11,645 nucleotides of DNA, from NCBI GenBank assembly GCA_964517215.1, contig CAZFBR010000108.1, forward strand, positions 1 through 11,645, in the 5' to 3' direction. Both the position numbers and the translations under genes were made by a program. Shown piece after piece: positions 1 to 6,067 of this stretch; position 1 is the first letter of the stretch; each line of letters starts with the position of its first letter. The notes beneath the pieces are model-generated. The model saw only the letters and a list, made by a program, of their open reading frames with translations, searched no databases and was not told the DNA's origin. The DNA is from CAZFBR01 sp035353495 [NCBI: uncultured bacterium] (lineage in GTDB: Bacteria > DAOPZR01).

Positions 1-60
1 AAAGTGTTACCCTATTATTTCCGTTTTGTGTGCCATAATTAGATGCGCTCTACACGGTCC

Positions 61-82
61 GCCGGTCGCCGGCATACTTTTT
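61..82 (+). terminator. weak candidate terminator of an unseen upstream gene
   Basis: A short stem GCCGG (61-65) pairs with CCGGC (69-73) around a TCG loop. It is followed four bases later by a run of five T (78-82). This resembles a small intrinsic terminator for a + strand gene ending left of the window. The stem is only 5 bp, so the call is weak. The rest of 1-139 is AT-richer than the remainder of the window and shows no gene; a TGCCATAAT string at 31-39 looks like an extended -10 element but has no clear partner gene. Confidence 0.25.
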
Positions 83-139
83 GCGTCGCCCATACCACCC
101 GTACCGCGTGATTCAATAACGGCGAAGAAACCATTTTAT

Positions 140-168
140 TTGCGTTGACCTGACCGCAATGCTATAAT
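140..168 (+). promoter_or_regulatory. extended -10 sigma-70-type promoter for the STAS/ATPase pair
   Basis: A perfect TATAAT (163-168) is preceded by TGC (160-162), making an extended -10 element. A poor -35 candidate, TTGCGT (140-145), lies exactly 17 bp upstream. Transcription would start at about 174-176, giving a leader of only about 15 nt before the ATG at 191, just enough to carry the ribosome binding site. An adjacent TTGACC at 145-150 is a better -35 sequence but is only 12 bp from the -10, which is too close. Function is inferred from consensus match only. Confidence 0.6.
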
Positions 169-177
169 TTTTCGGGT

Positions 178-183
178 GGAGGT
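178..183 (+). promoter_or_regulatory. ribosome binding site that sets the STAS gene start
   Basis: GGAGGT at 178-183 lies 7 nt before ATG 191. An in-frame GTG at 176 would extend the protein by five residues, but it overlaps this Shine-Dalgarno sequence and would sit at the predicted transcription start. ATG 191 is therefore the likely start. Confidence 0.75.
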
Positions 184-190
184 AACGGAA

Positions 191-553
191 ATGCTGTGTG
201 TTGAAGAGCCATGCCCCGTAGACGGCGCGGTGGCGACGTCATGCATTGTGCTGAACGGCAAGCTGTACGGTCAGGAATCGCAGAACCTCGAAGTCCATCT
301 CCGCAAGGCGATCGACGGCGGGGCGCGCAATATCCTGCTCGACTGCACCGCCCTCGAGCAAATCGACTCGGCCTCATTGACCGCGCTGGTCAGCGGACTC
401 AAGTATCTGCGGGCGAAGCGGGGGAACAAGCTGCTTTGCTTTGCGGTCAATCCCGTGGTGGCACGCGTCCTCACTCTGACCAAGATCGACAAGTACATTC
501 CCATTGTTGCCGATCGCGCCGCGGCGCTCAAGGCGCTGTGCGCGGCGGGGTAA
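191..553 (+). CDS. STAS-domain protein (anti-sigma factor antagonist-like)
   Basis: A 120-residue single-domain protein, the usual length for a free-standing STAS protein such as SpoIIAA/RsbV relatives. The body ILLDCTALEQIDSASLTALVSGLKYL carries the hallmark strand-loop-helix, with IDSASL in place of the classic DSSGL phosphoacceptor loop; a serine directly after the Asp is kept, while the second Ser is Ala and the Gly is Ser. Known relatives bind a kinase/anti-sigma partner and are controlled by phosphorylation of this loop; others act as adaptors in larger assemblies. No kinase or sigma factor is visible here. It is first in a two-gene unit: the ATPase gene starts three bases after its TAA, so the two are almost certainly co-transcribed from the promoter at 140-168. 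The domain call is firm, the partner is unknown. Confidence 0.8.
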   Translation: MLCVEEPCPVDGAVATSCIVLNGKLYGQESQNLEVHLRKAIDGGARNILLDCTALEQIDSASLTALVSGLKYLRAKRGNKLLCFAVNPVVARVLTLTKIDKYIPIVADRAAALKALCAAG

Positions 554-556
554 CCG

Positions 557-2140
557 ATGAAACTCGACCATCTGCGCAATGTCGGTGACGGCGAAAGCGC
601 GCCGCCGGAGGCGGTGCGGGCCGCCGCCCGTGATCTGCGTTCGCTCTTCCGCCGGCAGCAAGCGCGCCCCGCGCCGGTCGCCACCGCGCTGCACGCGGAG
701 TCCGGCCTGCCCGACGACATTTCCCTGGACGGTCTTGAGGGGCTCGAGGGCCTGGACGATATCGCCAAAACCATCAACATCCTCGCCACCGACACGGACC
801 TGCCGCCAACCGCGACCATCGACGCGCCGACCCCCGAGGAAAAGCTGTTCCATGCGCTGCGCATGAAGCTGATCGAAGAGCTGACCACCGCCTCGAACAA
901 CCAGCAGTTCAACCTTGCCGGCACCACCGGGCGCACTGCCGAGTTGCGCGATTTTTTCCGCGATGCCTACGAGCGGATCACCGCGCGTTTCACCGAATAC
1001 CGCATCCCGGCCAACCGGCGCAACAGCATCATCCAAGACACCATCAACGAAGTCGAGGGGAACGGCCCCATCGAATGCCTGCTTGACGATCCCGGCATCA
1101 GCGAGATAATGGTCAACGGCCCGCGGCGGGTCTTCATCGAGCAGCAGGGCCGGCTGGTGTTCCGCCCGGACGTCAAATTCCTCGACGACACACACCTGCT
1201 CAACACCATCGTGCGCATCGTCAACCGAGTCGGCCGGCGCATCGACTACGGCAATCCGCACGTCGATGCGCGCCTGCCCGACGGGTCACGCGTGCATGCC
1301 ATCATCCCGCCGCTGGCCATTGACGGCTGCGTGCTCACCATCCGCAAATTCCGCCAGGAACGCGTCCAGCTTGAGGATCTCATTTCCTGGGGCGCGCTCA
1401 CCCCCGACATGGCCTATTTCCTCGGCGCGGGGGTCAAGGCGCGGCTCAATATCATGGTCGCAGGCGGGACCGGGACCGGCAAGACGACCTTCCTCAACAT
1501 TCTCTCGACCCTGATCCCCGGCAGCCAGCGCATCGTCACCATCGAGGATTCGGCCGAACTGCGCCTCCACGAAACCCATCCGCACGTCATCCGCCTGGAG
1601 ACCCGTGCCACCAACACCGAAGGGCGGGGCGAAGTCACCATCCGCGACCTGATGCGCGATTCCCTGCGCATGCGCCCCGACCGCATCATCGTCGGCGAGT
1701 GCCGCGGCAGCGAGGTGGTGGACATGCTCCAGGCGATGAACACCGGCCACGACGGCTCCATGTCGACCGCCCATGCCAACGCGGCGCAGGACCTGCTCAT
1801 GCGCCTCGAAACCATGTTCCTCATGGGCAGCGTCAATCTCCCCGCGGTTGCCATCCGCCGGCAGATCGCCTCCGCGCTCGACATTATCGTGCATTTGCGG
1901 CGTTACGCCGACGGCACGCGTCGGGTGGCGGAGATCTGCGAGGTTCTGGGCGTCGGCAGCGATGGTGAGATCAACATCCGCCCGCTCTTCTGGTATGAGG
2001 TCAGTGACCGCGACGCCAGCGGAAAAGTCATCGGCGAGTTCCGGGTAACTGATCAGGCGCCGCACTTCCTCTACAAGTTCGACGCCGAGGGGATGATTTT
2101 CCCCGCGGAGATATTCACCGGCGGTGTTTCCGCCCTGTAA
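557..2140 (+). CDS. TadA/CpaF-type (VirB11-like) secretion/pilus ATPase
   Basis: A 527-residue hexameric-type ATPase of the type II/IV secretion superfamily, powering assembly of Tad/Flp-type pili or a related export machine at the inner membrane face. Residues 1-100 are a poorly conserved, acidic and Ala/Pro-rich extension with a small GLEGLEGL repeat. The N-terminal domain of CpaF proteins follows (NEVEGNGPIECLLDDPGISEIMVNGP; later HVDARLPDGSRVHAIIPPLA). The catalytic core has a Walker A loop GGTGTGKTT near 303-311, an Asp box TIEDSAEL near 328-335, Walker B around DRIIVGE near 375-381, and a His box STAHAN near 403-408. The C-terminus (PHFLYKFDAEGMIFPAEIF) is CpaF-like. ATG 557 follows a GGGG-rich site six bases upstream. 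No Tad membrane, pilin or secretin gene is in the window, so the machine it drives is not identified; sequence alone points to TadA/CpaF rather than PilB or GspE. Confidence 0.9.
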   Translation: MKLDHLRNVGDGESAPPEAVRAAARDLRSLFRRQQARPAPVATALHAESGLPDDISLDGLEGLEGLDDIAKTINILATDTDLPPTATIDAPTPEEKLFHALRMKLIEELTTASNNQQFNLAGTTGRTAELRDFFRDAYERITARFTEYRIPANRRNSIIQDTINEVEGNGPIECLLDDPGISEIMVNGPRRVFIEQQGRLVFRPDVKFLDDTHLLNTIVRIVNRVGRRIDYGNPHVDARLPDGSRVHAIIPPLAIDGCVLTIRKFRQERVQLEDLISWGALTPDMAYFLGAGVKARLNIMVAGGTGTGKTTFLNILSTLIPGSQRIVTIEDSAELRLHETHPHVIRLETRATNTEGRGEVTIRDLMRDSLRMRPDRIIVGECRGSEVVDMLQAMNTGHDGSMSTAHANAAQDLLMRLETMFLMGSVNLPAVAIRRQIASALDIIVHLRRYADGTRRVAEICEVLGVGSDGEINIRPLFWYEVSDRDASGKVIGEFRVTDQAPHFLYKFDAEGMIFPAEIFTGGVSAL

Positions 2141-2190
2141 CTGCCGCCACCACCGCTCACCACTCCCGCGGCAGCGCCGCCGCCGGCGCT
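2141..2190. terminator. GC-rich hairpins in the convergent gap (candidate two-way terminator)
   Basis: The 55-nt gap between two converging genes contains two possible stems. The first is AGCGCCG (2173-2179) with CGGCGCT (2184-2190), 7 bp around a 4-nt loop. The second is CTGCCGC (2141-2147) with GCGGCAG (2168-2174), 7 bp around a 20-nt loop and overlapping the first by two bases. Neither is followed by a T run on either strand, so a classic intrinsic terminator is not shown. Position between convergent genes suggests a termination or mRNA 3'-end role. Confidence 0.4.
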
Positions 2191-2195
2191 CCGGG

Positions 2196-2810
2196 TCAGA
2201 TGCCGGTACCGGGCCGCAGCGCGCGAATGGCGGCCATCACCTCATCCACCGCCGCCTGACACTGCTCCTTGGCCGGCTGTTCCGTTACCGGAAAGGTCAG
2301 TGGCCTGCCGTAGCGGATGGTAATCTTCGCCGGGCGCGGAAACCAGCCGCCCGGCGGGTACGCGCGAAAATTGCCGTCGATATGGGCGGGCACCACCGGG
2401 ATCCCCGTGCGCAGGAAGAGCTTGCCCACCCCCGCCTTGCCCGCGCCGAGGGCACCGGTGCGGGTGCGCGTCCCTTCGGGAAAGACGCAGACACAGCCGC
2501 CGTCTTTGGCGAGCTGGATCGCCTGCTCCTCCAGTTCGCGGTTGACCCCGCCGCGGCGGATGAACAGCGTGCGGCAGGCGACCATCCAGTGGCCGATCAG
2601 CGGCCAGTCGCGCAGTTCGCGCTTGGCGATGAACGACACGCGGTGACTCCCCGCGTATGAGCCGATCAGCGGCGGATCGAGATAGCTGCCGTGACTGGAC
2701 GCGATAAAAATCCCGCACGCCGGGATATGTTCCTCGCCGATAATCTCAATCCGGTGCCAGAGCCGCGCATAGGCGCGGACGATCGCCCGGCTGACGTCAT
2801 AGATGATCAT
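2196..2810 (-). CDS. plsC: 1-acyl-sn-glycerol-3-phosphate acyltransferase (PlsC family)
   Basis: A 204-residue membrane-associated acyltransferase expected to add the second acyl chain to lysophosphatidate, giving phosphatidate for phospholipids. All family blocks are visible: HGSYLD (HX4D, residues 40-45) with the catalytic His/Asp, FIRRGG (83-88), FPEGTRTRTG (110-119) for phosphate binding, and VPAHIDG further on. Its length is at the short end for the family and the N-terminal hydrophobic segment is weak, which fits a peripheral enzyme. The ATG overlaps the cmk stop (ATGA, 4 nt), implying translational coupling. Cmk followed by an acyltransferase gene is a common arrangement in several phyla. 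It is the last gene of the - strand cluster. Acyl acceptor could differ, as related enzymes acylate other lipids. Confidence 0.88.
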   Translation of the reverse strand: MIIYDVSRAIVRAYARLWHRIEIIGEEHIPACGIFIASSHGSYLDPPLIGSYAGSHRVSFIAKRELRDWPLIGHWMVACRTLFIRRGGVNRELEEQAIQLAKDGGCVCVFPEGTRTRTGALGAGKAGVGKLFLRTGIPVVPAHIDGNFRAYPPGGWFPRPAKITIRYGRPLTFPVTEQPAKEQCQAAVDEVMAAIRALRPGTGI

Positions 2811-3481
2811 GCCGTCTTCGCCGCCACAATCGCCGCCAGCTTGTCCACCACCTGCTCGATCGACAGCCCGTCGGTAATCACCAGCACCGCGTCGTCCGCC
2901 TGGCGCAGGGGCGAGTCCTCGCGGGTCGAATCAATATGGTCGCGCCGCTCGATCTCCGCGCGCACCTTCGCCTCGTCGCACGGCAGGTTCTTCCCCTGCA
3001 TTTCCAGCGCCCGCCGCCGCGTCCGCTCGGCCACCGTCGCCTCGAGATAGATCTTCACCTCGGCGTCGGGAAAGACCACCGTGCCGATATCGCGCCCTTC
3101 CATCACCACGCCGCCGATCCGCCCCATCTGCTGCTGCAGGGCGACCAGCCGCCGGCGCACGCCCGATACCGCCGCCACCGGGGACAGGTGCGGATTGAGC
3201 CGCGGATTGCGGATTTCCGTGCTCACGTCCCGGCCGTCGAGCAGCACCTGCGTTTCCTGCCCGACGTTCCGCAGTTCAATCGTGCATCCCTCCGCCACGC
3301 GGGTCAGCGCCGCCGGATCGGTCATGTCCGTCCCGCTGTCCAGCGCCTTGAGCGTCACCGCGCGATACATTGCCCCGGTATCGATGAAGAGGAAGCCGAG
3401 CTTCTGCGCCAGCAGTTTCGTCACCGTGCTCTTGCCCGACCCCGCGGGCCCATCAATTGCCACAATCGGTTTGCGTGTCAT
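2807..3481 (-). CDS. cmk: cytidylate kinase
   Basis: A 224-residue P-loop kinase, normal length for the family, converting CMP and dCMP to the diphosphates with ATP. The phosphate loop GPAGSGKST is at residues 11-19. DTGAMYRAVTL (about 36-46) and the DGRDVSTEIRNPRL stretch form the nucleotide monophosphate site. MEGRDIGTVVFPDAEVKIYL and the RDHIDSTREDSPL segment are the other Cmk signatures (lid and CMP contacts). The ATG has a good AGGAG site six bases upstream (minus strand). The stop overlaps the plsC start. The 130-nt gap to aroA is the largest in the cluster, so a separate internal promoter is possible, but I could not recognise one. Confidence 0.95.
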   Translation of the reverse strand: MTRKPIVAIDGPAGSGKSTVTKLLAQKLGFLFIDTGAMYRAVTLKALDSGTDMTDPAALTRVAEGCTIELRNVGQETQVLLDGRDVSTEIRNPRLNPHLSPVAAVSGVRRRLVALQQQMGRIGGVVMEGRDIGTVVFPDAEVKIYLEATVAERTRRRALEMQGKNLPCDEAKVRAEIERRDHIDSTREDSPLRQADDAVLVITDGLSIEQVVDKLAAIVAAKTA

Positions 3482-3585
3482 CCGCTTCTCCTGTCGTTCA
3501 GCCGCTTCCGGCCGGATCTGAGAGCTGCCGCCCGCACCTCAGTCACCATGTTGTGCGGTGCACTGCCGCCGCCACCGGCACTTGC

Positions 3586-3605
3586 CCCGGCCGGAAACGG
3601 CCGGG
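3586..3605 (-). other. perfect 8-bp GC hairpin just after aroA
   Basis: CCCGGCCG (3586-3593) pairs perfectly with CGGCCGGG (3598-3605) around a 4-nt loop (TTTC on the - strand). It begins six bases after the aroA stop on the - strand and is not followed by a T run. It may protect the aroA mRNA 3' end or cause partial termination before cmk. The rest of the 130-nt aroA-cmk gap shows only a second CCGGCCGGA copy and no clear promoter. Confidence 0.45.
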
Positions 3606-3611
3606 CTGCAC

Positions 3612-4865
3612 CTATGTCGCCGCGAGCCAGTCGCGGAACAATCCCGTAAATCCCGGGAACGAGGTCTGGATATGCTCCCCGCTGCCGGGCATGGTGATCT
3701 CGCCGTCGCTTACGACATTGGCCATGAGCATGGTCATGGCGATGCGATGGTCGTAGTCGCATTCACCCGCACCGCCGCGGAACCGCTGCGGACCGCGAAT
3801 AATAAAGCCGTCCGGCAGCTCTTCGACCAGTACTCCGCGCCGGGCAAATTCGCGCGCCACCACCGCAATGCGGTCCGATTCCTTCACCCGCAGCTCATGC
3901 GCGCCGGTCACCCGCGTTTCCCCCTCAGCGCAGGCCGCCGCCAGCGCCAGCACCGGCAGTTCGTCGATCAGCCGCGGGATCTCCCCGCCGCCGATCGTCG
4001 TCCCCCGCAGCCGCGACGGGCGGATCACGATGTCCCCCACCTCTTCGCCCGCCACGGTGCGCTGGTGCTCGATGGTCAGGTCCGCGCCCATGCGGCGCAG
4101 CGCATCGATCACCCCGGTGCGCGTCGGATTCAGCCCGACGCCGGTGAGCCGGGTCGCCGGCCCGCCGATGGCCGCACCAACGAGGAAAAATGCCGCCGAG
4201 GAGATATCGCCCGGCACCGCCACCTCCGTTGCGGTCAGCTCGCTGCGGGTGATTTCCAGCCGTCCGTCCCGCTCCTGCACGGGCACCCCGAACCCGCGCA
4301 GCATGCGCTCGGTATGATCGCGCGACAGCGCCGGCTCGCGCAGCGAAGTCGTTCCCTCCGCCTGCAGGCCCGCCAGCAGCAGCGCGCTCTTCACCTGCGC
4401 GCTCGCCGTCGGCAGGTCGTAGCGGATGCCGTGCAGCGCGCCGCCGGTAACGGTCAGCGGCAGCTTGTTGCCGTTGTCATTCCCGGCGAACCGCGCACCC
4501 ATCGCCGTCAGCGGCTCAACCACCCGCCGCATCGGCCGGCGACTCAGCGACGGGTCGCCGGTCAGGGTAACCGGAAACGGCCGGCCCGCGAGCACACCCA
4601 GCAGCAGTCGCGTGCTCGTCCCCGAATTGCCGAGATACAGCTCGCCCGCCGGCGCGCGCAAGCCGACAACGCCCGTACCGTGCACGGTCAGCGTGCCGCC
4701 GTCGCGCTCGATGCGCACGCCCAGCGCCTGCATCGCCTGCAGGGTATGCAGCGTGTCGCCCGCCTGCAGGAAATTCGTCACCCGCGTCACGCCCCGCGCC
4801 AGCGCCCCGAAAAGCACCCCGCGGTGCGAAATCGACTTGTCCGCCGGCACCGTGATCGTCTTCAT
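3612..4865 (-). CDS. aroA: 3-phosphoshikimate 1-carboxyvinyltransferase (EPSP synthase)
   Basis: A 417-residue enzyme that joins PEP to shikimate 3-phosphate, the sixth step of the shikimate pathway. Visible signatures: DKSISHR at residues 9-15, LYLGNSGTSTRLLLG at 76-90 (the PEP-binding loop), GDPSLSRRPM at 103-112, KSALLLAGL, a catalytic-Asp block LIDELPVLAL near 300-310, LRVKESDRI, and DYDHRIAM near the C-terminus. The GNSGTSTRLL form of the loop resembles the Bacillus-type enzymes more than the GNAGTAMRPL form of enterobacteria. The open frame runs much further upstream, into tyrA, but ATG 4865 has GGGGA at a 5-6 nt spacing and begins the conserved region at once, so I chose it. A second Met six codons earlier (4880) lacks a good site. 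It lies 37 nt after tyrA. Confidence 0.95.
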   Translation of the reverse strand: MKTITVPADKSISHRGVLFGALARGVTRVTNFLQAGDTLHTLQAMQALGVRIERDGGTLTVHGTGVVGLRAPAGELYLGNSGTSTRLLLGVLAGRPFPVTLTGDPSLSRRPMRRVVEPLTAMGARFAGNDNGNKLPLTVTGGALHGIRYDLPTASAQVKSALLLAGLQAEGTTSLREPALSRDHTERMLRGFGVPVQERDGRLEITRSELTATEVAVPGDISSAAFFLVGAAIGGPATRLTGVGLNPTRTGVIDALRRMGADLTIEHQRTVAGEEVGDIVIRPSRLRGTTIGGGEIPRLIDELPVLALAAACAEGETRVTGAHELRVKESDRIAVVAREFARRGVLVEELPDGFIIRGPQRFRGGAGECDYDHRIAMTMLMANVVSDGEITMPGSGEHIQTSFPGFTGLFRDWLAAT

Positions 4866-4902
4866 TGTCGTCCCCGTCATCGCAACACCATCGGTGGCCG
4901 GT

Positions 4903-5988
4903 TCACCATGAGCGCACTTCGATACCGACCGCACGCAATTCCGCCAGCGCGCGTTCGCGCTCGTCCTGGCGCAGGAACGACAGCCGGATTGATCCTTCGC
5001 AGCCCTCGCGCACCTTGAGCACCTCGATGTCGATAATGTTGATTTTCTGCTCCGCCAGCACACCCGTCACCTGCGCCAGGATGCCCGGCCGGTCCGGCAC
5101 GCGCATGATCACGTCGTAGGTCGCCCCGACCAGCCCGCGCGCGCTTTTCGGCAGACCGTCGCGGATGTCCCGCGCCCGCACCAGCGCCTGTTCCACCGCC
5201 CCGTCTTCGCCCGCCGCCAGCTGCGCCCGCAGCCCGGCCAGCACGCCGCTGAACGTGTCGAGCTGCGCCAGCAGCTCGCTGCGGTTTGCCGCAAAGATCC
5301 CGCGCCACAGCGCGGGATCGCCCGACGCGATGCGGGTGATGTCGCGGAACCCGCCCGCCGCCAGTCCCAGAACCTCCGCACCGGACTCGGCCGCCGCCAG
5401 CACCAGCGCCGACGCCAGCAGATGCGGCAGGTGGCTGACCGCCGCCACCGCGCGATCGTGCGCGGCCGGGCTCATGGTAATCACCCGCGCACCGACGCTG
5501 CGCCACAACTCGATTACCCGCGCCACCGCCTCCGGCGTTTCGCTGCCGGCCGGCGTCACCACAGTGATTGCATTCTCATACAGCAGCGGATCAGCGGCGG
5601 CGTGGCCGCGCCGTTCCGAGCCGGTCATGGGATGCGACCCGACCAGCGCAACCCCGGGCGGCAGCAGCAGCGGCAGATCTTCAAGCACACAGCACTTGAC
5701 ACTGCCGGCGTCCGTGACCACCGCCCCGGGCTGCAGGCCGGGCGCCAGCGCGCGCAGCACCCCCGCCATATTCTCCACCGGCACCGCCAGCACGACAACA
5801 TCAGCCGCCCGCGCCCCGGCCGCCGCGTCGGTCGTTACCTCATCCGCCGCGCCCGCCGCCTGCGCCGCCGCCAGTTTCTGCGCGTCGCGTCCGATCCCGA
5901 TCACCCGCACGCCCGGCATCCGCTGACGCAGCGCCATTCCCAGCGACGCGCCCATCAATCCCAGCCCGCAAATCGCAACCCGCTTCAT
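4903..5988 (-). CDS. tyrA: prephenate dehydrogenase with ACT domain
   Basis: A 361-residue enzyme that oxidatively decarboxylates prephenate to 4-hydroxyphenylpyruvate for tyrosine. A Rossmann fold opens the protein (VAICGLGLMGASLG, residues 4-17, GxGxxG). SHPMTGSERRG with the conserved His, and VSHLPHLLASAL in the helical dimer domain, are typical of the family. An ACT domain ends the protein (YDVIMRVPDRPGILAQVTGVL, then INIIDIEVLKV), so tyrosine feedback is plausible. The cofactor (NAD or NADP) cannot be assigned safely. An in-frame TTG at 6003 would add five residues but overlaps the GGGGGAG ribosome binding site at 5995-6001, so ATG 5988 is preferred. The 79-nt gap upstream is largely filled by a 48-bp palindrome, which would fold in the tyrA leader or pheA trailer of a shared mRNA. 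Confidence 0.93.
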   Translation of the reverse strand: MKRVAICGLGLMGASLGMALRQRMPGVRVIGIGRDAQKLAAAQAAGAADEVTTDAAAGARAADVVVLAVPVENMAGVLRALAPGLQPGAVVTDAGSVKCCVLEDLPLLLPPGVALVGSHPMTGSERRGHAAADPLLYENAITVVTPAGSETPEAVARVIELWRSVGARVITMSPAAHDRAVAAVSHLPHLLASALVLAAAESGAEVLGLAAGGFRDITRIASGDPALWRGIFAANRSELLAQLDTFSGVLAGLRAQLAAGEDGAVEQALVRARDIRDGLPKSARGLVGATYDVIMRVPDRPGILAQVTGVLAEQKINIIDIEVLKVREGCEGSIRLSFLRQDERERALAELRAVGIEVRSW

Positions 5989-5994
5989 CGCCCA

Positions 5995-6001
5995 CTCCCC
6001 C
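5995..6001 (-). promoter_or_regulatory. ribosome binding site of tyrA
   Basis: GGGGGAG on the - strand lies six bases before ATG 5988 and inside the possible TTG-started extension, so it decides the start. It is only seven bases downstream of the 6009-6056 palindrome. Confidence 0.7.
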
Positions 6002-6008
6002 AATAACC

Positions 6009-6056
6009 GGGACAGTATACTTTATTTGCCATCCGGCAAATAAAGCATATTGTCCC
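6009..6056. repeat. 48-bp near-perfect palindrome, REP/MITE-like, between pheA and tyrA
   Basis: Two 22-nt arms (6009-6030 and 6035-6056) flank a 4-nt loop ATCC (6031-6034). The arms start GGGACA and end TGTCCC; the inner part is CTTTATTTGCC / GGCAAATAAAG. Only two positions break the pairing: 6015/6050 (G-T, a wobble in the + strand RNA) and 6019/6046 (A-C, a wobble in the - strand RNA). The inner arms are AT-rich in a GC-rich neighbourhood, which suggests an acquired element. From memory, palindromes with GGGACA/TGTCCC tips occur as dispersed repeats linked to REP-associated Y1 transposases (RAYTs); this cannot be checked here. It starts 11 nt after the pheA stop and lies 20 nt before the tyrA start. 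No T run follows on either strand, so it is not a classic terminator. Confidence 0.85.
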
Positions 6057-6067
6057 CGCTATTTGGA

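Noticed and set aside
145-168. TTGACC as the -35 element of the left promoter
   Set aside because: Only 12 bp separate it from TATAAT; TTGCGT at 140-145 has the proper 17-bp spacing and the TGC extended -10 reduces the need for a good -35.
374-1261. Long - strand open frame opposite the TadA-type ATPase
   Set aside because: Low-complexity antisense shadow with no family signature; the + strand frame carries all ATPase motifs.
3478-3549. Possible 23-residue leader peptide before cmk whose stop overlaps the cmk start
   Set aside because: No ribosome binding site precedes its ATG, and it has no run of regulatory codons. The ATGA overlap is likely chance.
3558-5018. Long + strand open frame (486 codons) opposite aroA
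   Set aside because: Its Arg/His/Pro-rich translation has no recognisable motif, it starts without a good ribosome binding site, and it lies antisense to a clear EPSP synthase. Long antisense frames are expected at this GC content.
6009-6056. Palindrome as an intrinsic terminator of pheA
   Set aside because: No T run follows on the - strand, and tyrA begins 20 nt later with its ribosome binding site nearly touching the stem.
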